Source: Amycolatopsis sp. WQ 127309
GTDB lineage: Bacteria; Actinomycetota; Actinomycetes; Mycobacteriales; Pseudonocardiaceae
DNA: 64,000 bases
Direction: 5' to 3'
NCBI RefSeq assembly: GCF_023023025.1
Contig: NZ_CP095481.1
Coordinates: 6,585,001 to 6,649,000, forward strand
Shown here: one piece after another, positions 58,340 through 64,000 of the stretch
How positions within the stretch are numbered: the stretch's first letter is position 1
Layout of the letters: every line of letters begins with the position of its first letter
Translations under genes and position numbers: made by a program
Notes under the pieces: generated by a model
Seen by the model: only the letters and a program-made list of their open reading frames with translations
What the model was told of the DNA's origin: nothing
The model's database searches: none

Positions 58340-58693
58340 TCACGGGGTCTCCTGTCCCAAGGCGCGGGCGGTGGCGAAGATGTCGCCCATCCGCCAGCTC
58401 TCGTTCGGGTGGGTGCGGCGCGCCCGGCCCCAGCCGGAGTCGCGCCGGTACTGGGCGGGCCAGTCGGTGTCGCGGATCGCGGATTCGTCCGCGGACACCG
58501 GGGTCCGGCAGTCGGGGTCGACGAACAGCGCGTCGACCGGGCAGTACAGCTCGCACAGGAAGCACGTCTGACAGTCGGTCTGGCGGGCGATGACGGGTGG
58601 TGCGCCGGGGACGGCGTCGAAGACGTCGGTCGGGCAGACCCGCACGCACTTGTCGCACTCGATGCACCGGTCGGCGAGAACCAGTTCGATCAC
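58340..58693 (-). CDS. Two-[4Fe-4S] ferredoxin-type subunit
   Basis: 117 residues, GTG start overlapping the flavoprotein stop. Two cluster motifs are present: CIECDKCVRVCP (about 10-21) and CQTCFLCELYCP (about 41-52). The C-terminal 60 residues are an extension with several Arg and Trp (DWPAQYRRDSGWGRARR). The fusion of a short bacterial ferredoxin with an extension and its coupling to an FAD subunit recalls AprB next to AprA. It likely passes electrons to or from the flavoprotein on the cytosolic side. Confidence 0.9.
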   Translation of the reverse strand: MIELVLADRCIECDKCVRVCPTDVFDAVPGAPPVIARQTDCQTCFLCELYCPVDALFVDPDCRTPVSADESAIRDTDWPAQYRRDSGWGRARRTHPNESWRMGDIFATARALGQETP

Positions 58694-60192
58694 GCGACGG
58701 CCTCCTTCCAGGCGGGGTCGTCGGTGCGCCAGTGCATGCCCCGGGTCTCGGGCCGGCGCAGGGCCGCCTTCTTGACCCAGCGGCCCATGGCCACCAGCGA
58801 CGCGGTTTCGCGGGCCGTGACGGCGTCGCGGCCGGTTCCGGTCAGGCCGCCCTCGATGATCGTCCACAGGGGATCCAATGTGGACAGCGAGGCGCGGAGA
58901 CCCGGCTCGTCCCGGAACATGTTCTTGTCGTAGGCGTTCAGCTCCTCGCGCACGGCGTCGACCACGCCGGCGGTGTCCACGGTGGTCGTCCGGCCGCTCG
59001 GGCGGATCCCCGCGCGGCCTGCCGCGTGCAGTGGCGCCGAGCCCGCCGACCGGGCGTGCCGGACCGCGGCCCGCCCGGCCCAGGTGCCCGACGACACGGC
59101 CCACGCCGAGTTCGGCGAGCCGCCGCCGGAGATCGCGCCGACCACCGGCACCCGGCTCGCGACGTCACCCGCCGCGAACAGCCCGGGCACGTCGGTGGTG
59201 CAGTCCGGGCCGGTGACGACCAGGCCGCCGACGCCGCGGATCGTGCCCTCGCCGAGCAGCGTGACCTCGAAGCGGTCGGTGTAGGGGTCGATGCCGCGCC
59301 GGGCGAAGGGCAGCAGGAAGTTCGGCTGCACCACCGGCATCTTCCGGCGCACCCACTCCGGCGTCCGGTCCAGCGTCGTGAACACCGGCCCGCGCAGCAG
59401 GGCCGCGCCGAGGACGCGGTTGCGGTCCGGGCCCGGCGGCAGCGCGATCTCGGCGCCGTCGACGTCGGTGTAGGTCCCGAACAGGTACGACATCGACCGC
59501 GCCATCGTCGAGTACGCCGGGGCGAGGGTGTAGTAGTTCGAGAACTCCAGGCCCGACAGGCGCGCCCCGGCCTCGACGGCCATCAGGTGCCCGTCGCCGG
59601 TGTTGCCGCGCGAGCCGAGCAGGTTCGAGCGGAACGCCGTCCCGCCGGTGGCCAGCACCACCGCGCCCGCGCGGACGCGCCAGGAGCCCCCGGCCTGACG
59701 GCGTACCCCGGCCGCGCCGCCCGCCGAGCCGTCCGGGCGCAGCAGCAGTTCGAGGGCCGGGTGGTGGTCGAGGATCCGGACGCCCGCCCGGTGGATCAGC
59801 CCGCGCATCGCGCGCAGGTATTCCGGGCCGCGCACGTTGTTGGTCCGGTCGGGCTGCCCGTCGCGAACCGGGAACGGGTAGTACTTGTCCAAAGTGGGCA
59901 GTCGTTCCCAGGTGGTGCGCAGGACGCGCAACGCCTGTTCGGGATCCGCGAGCCCGCCGGCGTGCGCGTGCCGCCCCGCGACCGCCTCTTCGTGGCGCTC
60001 CGGCGGCACGAACCAGTGCGTCACCCCGGCCGTGGCGGTGACGCCGCTGGTGCCGCAGTACCCCTTGTCCGCGAGGACGACGGCCCCGCCGGCCTGGGCC
60101 GCGGCCAAGGCGGTCCAGGTCGCGGCGAGGCCCCCGCCGACGACGAGCACGTCGGCGGCGAGATCGAGGTCGGGATCGGGATTGCCGCTCAT
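58690..60192 (-). CDS. FAD-dependent oxidoreductase, fumarate-reductase/AprA-like subunit
   Basis: 500 residues. FAD motif DVLVVGGGLAATWTALAAAQAGGAVVLADKG at the N-terminus, then GTSGVTATAGVTHW near 47, VVLATGGTAFRSNLLGSRGNTGDGHLMAVEAGA near 185-215 and GLFAAGDVASRVPVVGAISGGGSPNSAWAVSSG near 340-370. This is the flavoprotein fold of succinate dehydrogenase, fumarate reductase and APS reductase. The C-terminal capping domain is present. With the coupled two-cluster ferredoxin it forms an AprAB-like pair. The substrate is not known, and APS reductase is not claimed. Start ATG overlaps the ATPase stop. Confidence 0.88.
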   Translation of the reverse strand: MSGNPDPDLDLAADVLVVGGGLAATWTALAAAQAGGAVVLADKGYCGTSGVTATAGVTHWFVPPERHEEAVAGRHAHAGGLADPEQALRVLRTTWERLPTLDKYYPFPVRDGQPDRTNNVRGPEYLRAMRGLIHRAGVRILDHHPALELLLRPDGSAGGAAGVRRQAGGSWRVRAGAVVLATGGTAFRSNLLGSRGNTGDGHLMAVEAGARLSGLEFSNYYTLAPAYSTMARSMSYLFGTYTDVDGAEIALPPGPDRNRVLGAALLRGPVFTTLDRTPEWVRRKMPVVQPNFLLPFARRGIDPYTDRFEVTLLGEGTIRGVGGLVVTGPDCTTDVPGLFAAGDVASRVPVVGAISGGGSPNSAWAVSSGTWAGRAAVRHARSAGSAPLHAAGRAGIRPSGRTTTVDTAGVVDAVREELNAYDKNMFRDEPGLRASLSTLDPLWTIIEGGLTGTGRDAVTARETASLVAMGRWVKKAALRRPETRGMHWRTDDPAWKEAVA

Positions 60193-60908
60193 CGCGACTC
60201 CGCCAGTTCGGCGTCGGCGGCGACGCCGAGTTCGGCGAGCAGCCGGTAGCGCAGCTGCTCGAACTCGGGGTTGCGGCGGTTGCGTTCGCCGTCGAAGGCG
60301 ACGCGGTGTTCGGCGGCCAGCCGGCCTTCGCGCAGCGCGACGACGCGGTCGGCGAGCAGGATCGCCTCGTCGACGTCGTGGGTGACCAGCAGGACGGCCG
60401 GGCGGTGGACGGCGACCAGGCGCCGGACCAGTGCGTGCATCTTGATCCGGGTGAGCGCGTCGAGGGCGGCGAACGGCTCGTCGAGCAGCAGCAGGCGCGG
60501 CTCGCGGACCAGCGCCCTGGCGAGGGCGACGCGCTGGGCCTCACCGCCGGACAGCGTCGCGGGCCAGGCGTCGGCGTGGCCGGTCAGGCCGACCTCGGCC
60601 AGCGCCCGGGTCGCGGCGTCGCGCGCCCCGGCGCGGGGGAGGCCGACCGCGACGTTCTGCCACACCGGCCGCCACGGCAGCAGCCGGTGCTCCTGGAACA
60701 CCACCGCCCGCTCGGGCGGCGCGGCCAGATCGCCGCCGTCGGACTCGTCGAGCCCGGCCAGCAGCCGCAGCAACGTCGTCTTGCCGCAGCCGCTTTCGCC
60801 GATCAGGGCGACGAACTCGCCGGGCGCGATGTCGAGGTCGAGTCCGTTGAGGACGGTCCGGTCACCGAAGCTCTTGGTCAGCGCGCGCACGCGCACAGCG
60901 GTGCTCAC
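60189..60908 (-). CDS. ABC transporter ATP-binding protein, SsuB/TauB-like
   Basis: 239 residues, GTG start overlapping the stop of the solute-binding gene. All ATPase motifs are present: Walker A GESGCGKTT near 38, Q-loop VVFQEHRLLPW near 70, signature LSGGEAQRVALARAL near 118, Walker B LLLLDEPFAALDA near 138, and the His switch LLVTHDVDEA near 173. The QEHRLLPW pattern is typical of nitrate/sulfonate/taurine importers. It should power the adjacent permease. Confidence 0.95.
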   Translation of the reverse strand: MSTAVRVRALTKSFGDRTVLNGLDLDIAPGEFVALIGESGCGKTTLLRLLAGLDESDGGDLAAPPERAVVFQEHRLLPWRPVWQNVAVGLPRAGARDAATRALAEVGLTGHADAWPATLSGGEAQRVALARALVREPRLLLLDEPFAALDALTRIKMHALVRRLVAVHRPAVLLVTHDVDEAILLADRVVALREGRLAAEHRVAFDGERNRRNPEFEQLRYRLLAELGVAADAELAESR

Positions 60909-61873
60909 AGCTTGACGGAGTGGTCGGCGACGGTGATCGGCCCGCTCAGGATCTTGCGCCGGCTCAGCCAGTCGGCGCCGCGCTGCAGCTGCGCGATGCC
61001 GTCGTCGTTGATGAGCGACAGCTTCGTCTGGACGTTCTTCGCGGCCATCTTGTCCAGCACCGCCTGCGGGTAGTGGGAGACGGCGTTGCCGATGTCCAGG
61101 GACTGCTTGTAGTTCTGGTTCTGCCAGTCCTGGTCGGCTTGGAACGCCTTGATCACCTTGCGGATCGTGTCGGCGTTCTGCTCGGCGTACTCACGGCGGA
61201 CGAGGTAGCTGGTGAAGTCGATCTGGAAGTCCAGCTCGTCGCCGTCGACGAAGATGGCCTTGGCGCCGTACTGCACCTCGGCGATCTCGCGGAAGCCCTG
61301 CCAGATGGCCCAGGCGTCGATCTTCCCGGCACCGAACGCGGCGGACGCCTCGGGCGGGTTGAGGTAGGTGACCTTCACGGATTCGCGCGGCACCTGGTAC
61401 TTCTCCAGCGCCGCCACAAGAAGGAACTCGCCGAGCCCGGCTTTGTTGACCGCCACGGTCTTGCCCACGAGATCCGTCACCTTCCGGATCCCGGTGTTCG
61501 CGCCCGCGACGATCGCCGTGGTGCGCGGGGTGGACGCGGCCCAGGCGACGTAGACGAGGTCGGCGCCGGAGAGGATCGCCTGGTCGGCGGGGGTGGTGCT
61601 GCCGCCGAAGCTGAAGTCCGCGGTGCCGCCGACGACGGCCTGCAGCGTCGGCGCGTGGTTGGGGAACGGCCCGACCCACTCGACCGTGAGGCCCTGGTCC
61701 TTGAGCGTCTTCTCCAGCACGCCGCGGGCCTTGGGCAGCGAGATCGTGCTGTAGGTCAGCCGGACCTTGCCCTGGGTGGCGCCGCCGGCCGAACCGGTGG
61801 CGCACGCGGCGAGCGGAGCGGCTACGGCGGCCAGGCCGGCCGCGGTCAGGAAGGTGCGTCGGGAAAGCGTCAT
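60905..61873 (-). CDS. ABC transporter solute-binding lipoprotein, sulfonate/taurine-like (NMT1/SsuA type)
   Basis: 322 residues. The leader SRRTFLTAAGLAAVAAPLAAC carries a twin-arginine motif and a lipobox (LAAC, Cys near 24), so it is exported folded and lipid-anchored. The body has the SsuA/NMT1 fold: RLTYSTISLPKARGVLEKTLKDQGLTVEWVGPFPNHAPTL, FGGSTTPADQAILSGADLVYVAW, VGKTVAVNKAGLGEFLLVAALEKYQV and KIDAWAIWQGF. It probably binds an aliphatic sulfonate or related anion. It is the second of two binding proteins in this operon, here next to the ATPase. Confidence 0.92.
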   Translation of the reverse strand: MTLSRRTFLTAAGLAAVAAPLAACATGSAGGATQGKVRLTYSTISLPKARGVLEKTLKDQGLTVEWVGPFPNHAPTLQAVVGGTADFSFGGSTTPADQAILSGADLVYVAWAASTPRTTAIVAGANTGIRKVTDLVGKTVAVNKAGLGEFLLVAALEKYQVPRESVKVTYLNPPEASAAFGAGKIDAWAIWQGFREIAEVQYGAKAIFVDGDELDFQIDFTSYLVRREYAEQNADTIRKVIKAFQADQDWQNQNYKQSLDIGNAVSHYPQAVLDKMAAKNVQTKLSLINDDGIAQLQRGADWLSRRKILSGPITVADHSVKL

Positions 61874-61891
61874 GGCGGATTCCTCAGGCGG

Positions 61892-62722
61892 TCAGGCGGT
61901 CAGGCGGGCGTAGGTGGGGTGCCAGCGCAGCAGGCGGCGTTCGAGCAGCCGGGTGACGAGGTCGCAGAGGATCCCGATCACGGCGTAGATGATCACGACG
62001 AGGACGATCACGTCGGTCTGCAGGAACTCCCGGGCGTTGGTGGCCATGAACCCGAGCCCGGCGTCGGCGCCGAGAGTTTCCGCGATGACCAGGGCGAGCC
62101 AGGCCGCGGTGAGCGACAGCCGCAGCCCGCCCAGGATCGAGGGCAGTGCGCCGGGCAGGACCACCCAGCGGATCTGCGCCGCGCGGCCCAGGCCGACGAC
62201 GTCGGTCATCTCCAGCAGCTTCGGGTCGATCTGACGGATGCCGAGCACCGTCGTCAGGTACAGCGGGACGGCGGACCCCAGCGAGATCAGGAAGATCTTC
62301 CCGGCCTCGCCGATCCCGAACCAGACGATGACCAGGGGCAGGATCGCCAGGAACGGGACCGCGCGCACCATCTGGATGCTGCGGTCGAGCAGCGCTTCGG
62401 CCACTTTGGACAGTCCGACGAGCAGCCCGAGCGCGACGCCGGTACTCGCCCCGATGGCGAACCCGGTGGCCGAGCGCTGCAGGCTGGCCAGCAGGTTCGT
62501 GACCAACTCGCCGTCGGCGAGAAGGTCGCCCGCCTTGGCCAGGACGCTGCTCGGCGCCGGGAGCACCTGCTTGGGCAGGACGCCCAGCCGCGCCAGCAGT
62601 TCCCAGAGCGCGAGCACGGCGACCGGCGTCAGCCACGACGCGGCGCGGTACGGGAACCCGCGGCTCCGGGCGCGCGTACTCGCCGGGAGCGCCGCCGACG
62701 GGACGACCACGGCGCGCGTCAC
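61892..62722 (-). CDS. ABC transporter permease, SsuC/TauC-like
   Basis: 276 residues, GTG start overlapping the upstream binding-protein stop. Six or seven hydrophobic segments and the cytoplasmic EAA-type loop EMTDVVGLGRAAQIRWVVLPGALPSILGGLRLSL near 175-210 identify a nitrate/sulfonate/taurine-type permease. WFGIGEAGKIFLISLGSAVPLYL near 140 is also typical. It presumably dimerises and serves both binding proteins, since only one permease is present. The short gap to the next gene holds a GGTCAGGC direct repeat. Confidence 0.95.
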   Translation of the reverse strand: MTRAVVVPSAALPASTRARSRGFPYRAASWLTPVAVLALWELLARLGVLPKQVLPAPSSVLAKAGDLLADGELVTNLLASLQRSATGFAIGASTGVALGLLVGLSKVAEALLDRSIQMVRAVPFLAILPLVIVWFGIGEAGKIFLISLGSAVPLYLTTVLGIRQIDPKLLEMTDVVGLGRAAQIRWVVLPGALPSILGGLRLSLTAAWLALVIAETLGADAGLGFMATNAREFLQTDVIVLVVIIYAVIGILCDLVTRLLERRLLRWHPTYARLTA

Positions 62723-63690
62723 CGCGGATCGATCCCGGAGTCGATGTACTTGCTCAAGTCCTTGCCGCCCGGGAACAGCCCCTGCTGGACCCAGGTGTCG
62801 TACGTCTTCTGCAGCTGGCCGGCGAGCGTGGCGTCGACCGGGATGCGCTGGTAGGTCGTCTCGTCCGGCCGGACCTGGGTGGCGACGGCCAGGGGCTGGT
62901 GCGCGAAGCCGGCGTACCACTTGTCGAACGCGTCCGGGTTGTCCTTGGACCACGCGTAGCCCTTGTCGACGCGGCTCGCGAAGTCCTGGATCGCGGTGCG
63001 CTTGCGCGGGTCGGCGAGCGCGGTGTCGGTGGCGGACAGCACGTTGAGGCCGCTGTTGATGCCCGCGCCGTCGGACAGGACGCGCGCGCCGAGTTCGCCG
63101 CGGGCACGCGCGGCGTAGACGCTCCAGGTGGCCCAGGCGTCGATGCTGCCGGTCGCGAAGGCGGAGTTCGCCTCGGTCGGGGCGAGGAAGTTCAGCGTGA
63201 CGTCCTTGTCGCTCAGCCCGGCCTGCTTCAGTGCGCCGATCACGAGGTAGTGCGCGACGCTGCCGCGGGTGGTCGGGGAGACCCGCTTGCCCTTGAGGTC
63301 GGCCAGCGTGCGGATCGGGCTGTCCTTCGGCACCAGGATGTAGGTGCCCCTGCCGCCGTTGCTCCAGGCCGCGGCGACCTTGATCTTCGAGCCGCCGGCG
63401 ATCGCGGTGACGGTGGGGGAGTCGTTGGCGCCACCGATGTCGATCGCGTCGGCGCGCAGGGCCTCGTGCAGGTTGACGGCCGCGGCGAACTGCGACCACT
63501 CGATCTTGTACGGCAGGTTGTCGAGCAGCCCGGCAGCCTTCAGCCGGGACTGCGTGGCGCCGGTCTGGTCGCCGACGCGCAGCACCACCTCACCGGAAGC
63601 GTCCGAAGTGGACGATCCGCACGCGGTGAGCGTGGCGAGGCCGAGCAGGGCGGCCAGCAGTAGCAGCGCGAGCCGGGGTTTCGAAGGCAT
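62719..63690 (-). CDS. ABC transporter solute-binding lipoprotein (NMT1/SsuA type)
   Basis: 323 residues from the ATG with GGGGAG 7 nt upstream. Signal and lipobox: MPSKPRLALLLLAALLGLATLTAC (Cys near 24). Fold landmarks: VVLRVGDQTGATQSRLKAAGLL, IEWSQFAAAVNLHEALRADAIDIGGANDSPTVTAIAGGSKIK, LKGKRVSPTTRGSVAHYLVIGALKQAGL and FATGSIDAWATWSVYAA. The DQTGATQS...IGGANDSP pattern fits sulfonate-type binding proteins. It is the first gene of the operon and differs clearly from the second binding protein, so two ligand classes are likely. Confidence 0.93.
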   Translation of the reverse strand: MPSKPRLALLLLAALLGLATLTACGSSTSDASGEVVLRVGDQTGATQSRLKAAGLLDNLPYKIEWSQFAAAVNLHEALRADAIDIGGANDSPTVTAIAGGSKIKVAAAWSNGGRGTYILVPKDSPIRTLADLKGKRVSPTTRGSVAHYLVIGALKQAGLSDKDVTLNFLAPTEANSAFATGSIDAWATWSVYAARARGELGARVLSDGAGINSGLNVLSATDTALADPRKRTAIQDFASRVDKGYAWSKDNPDAFDKWYAGFAHQPLAVATQVRPDETTYQRIPVDATLAGQLQKTYDTWVQQGLFPGGKDLSKYIDSGIDPR

Positions 63691-63737
63691 GCGGGAACTC
63701 CCCAAAACGGTGTCGCCGGAGGAAAGCCGGTGGCGCG

Positions 63738-63749
63738 GACCAAATGGTC
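63738..63749. promoter_or_regulatory. Nested inverted repeat upstream of the sulfur operon
   Basis: GACCA-AA-TGGTC is a 5-2-5 palindrome 47 nt before the first gene, enclosed by CCGGTG...CACCGG (63728-63754). The place suits an operator for a sulfur-status regulator; none is encoded nearby. Confidence 0.45.
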
Positions 63750-63826
63750 ACCGGCATGTGTCTATTCTGCTCGGCGGCCGGGGAGAGTCAACGCTCCCGG
63801 GCGGGTTCCCACGAACCGGGAAAGCT

Positions 63827-64000
63827 CTACAGTGGACAGTCGAGCGTGCCGCCGCCCGCCGCGCGCACGGCGTCGGCGTACTCCCGCAGCGGACGCCAGC
63901 CGGGCACGACGAACCGGCCGCCCGGACCGGTGAAGGTCAGCGTCGGCAGGGCGTAGCGGACGTGGTGCTCGAGGTGCTTCGCGCGGCCGCTGTGCGGTCC
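63827..64000 (-). CDS. C-terminal fragment, possibly DsbA-family oxidoreductase
   Basis: 57 codons are open from the window edge to a TAG; the start is outside. The sequence reads ...KHLEHHVRYALPTLTFTG, then a Gly/Arg-rich turn and VVPGWRPLREYADAVRAAGG, ending TLDCPL. A strand with cis-Pro-like LPTLTF, then PGWR and a terminal helix, resembles the C-terminal end of thioredoxin-like DsbA/FrnE proteins of actinobacteria. The CxxC motif would be in the missing part, so the assignment is tentative. Confidence 0.4.
   Translation of the reverse strand, partial: GPHSGRAKHLEHHVRYALPTLTFTGPGGRFVVPGWRPLREYADAVRAAGGGTLDCPL

Noticed and set aside
58690..60192. Naming the flavoprotein as APS reductase AprA
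   Set aside because: Only the general fold and the ferredoxin partner support this; APS-binding residues could not be checked.
1..64000. Secondary-metabolite cluster suggested by SARP and LAL regulators
   Set aside because: No polyketide synthase, NRPS, terpene cyclase or RiPP-modifying enzyme is found in the window.

Overview
The window is chromosomal DNA of a high-GC actinomycete. Codon third positions are almost all G or C, GTG and TTG starts are frequent, and LacI, TetR, LysR, MarR, SARP, LAL and ECF42 regulators are dense. The layout and the dispersed hairpin repeats between genes look most like Pseudonocardiaceae, probably Amycolatopsis; this is inference from general knowledge, not a search. 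I see no rRNA, tRNA, CRISPR array, transposase, phage gene or replication origin. The region reads as an accessory chromosomal arm of small catabolic, transport and regulatory units, not one large biosynthetic cluster.

Layout. 1-9 kb: the N-terminal part of a secreted GH3 glycosidase, a haloacetate-dehalogenase-like hydrolase, a LacI repressor facing a phytanoyl-CoA-type dioxygenase across a perfect 26-bp palindrome, a membrane desaturase, a degenerate STAS protein and a secreted TAP-like peptidase. 9-14 kb: an SMP-30/NHL protein coupled to a drug-type MFS pump, divergent from an acyl-CoA dehydrogenase and a MaoC-like hydratase. 14-20 kb: a secreted GH78 alpha-L-rhamnosidase, a CPBP protease, and a hydrolase facing a wHTH regulator. 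20-23.5 kb: a MarR, MFS/isochorismatase-hydrolase fusion and PEBP operon. 23.6-27.3 kb: a tiny exported peptide with a repeated DEMGYN tail, divergent from a large LAL regulator whose 3' end is tandemly duplicated. 27-36.5 kb: a NimT-type MFS, an SDR/hydrolase/epimerase operon facing TetR-LysR, two further SDRs, a VOC protein and an amine-oxidase-like flavoprotein.

36.5-54.5 kb: a SARP/AfsR regulator, a RibD-like reductase, AraC and GNAT proteins, a ROK regulator facing an MFS pump, a GDSL hydrolase coupled to an ACS-family MFS, TetR regulators (one with two operators), an aldo/keto reductase, an operon ending in a DGPF protein and its ECF42 sigma factor, and a LysR facing an F420-type LLM oxidoreductase. 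54.9-63.7 kb: one long minus-strand operon, mostly joined by 4-nt stop/start overlaps. It encodes two solute-binding proteins, a permease, an ATPase, an FAD subunit, a two-cluster ferredoxin, an SsuD-like LLM monooxygenase and a BisC-like molybdoenzyme. I read it as an uptake and desulfurisation system for organosulfur compounds. The window ends in the 3' part of a possible DsbA-family gene.

The best candidates for something undescribed are the DEMGYN repeat peptide beside the LAL regulator, the composition of the organosulfur operon, the in-frame MFS/isochorismatase fusion with its intact internal ribosome site, and the two places where the 3' end of a regulator gene has been duplicated in tandem just downstream.
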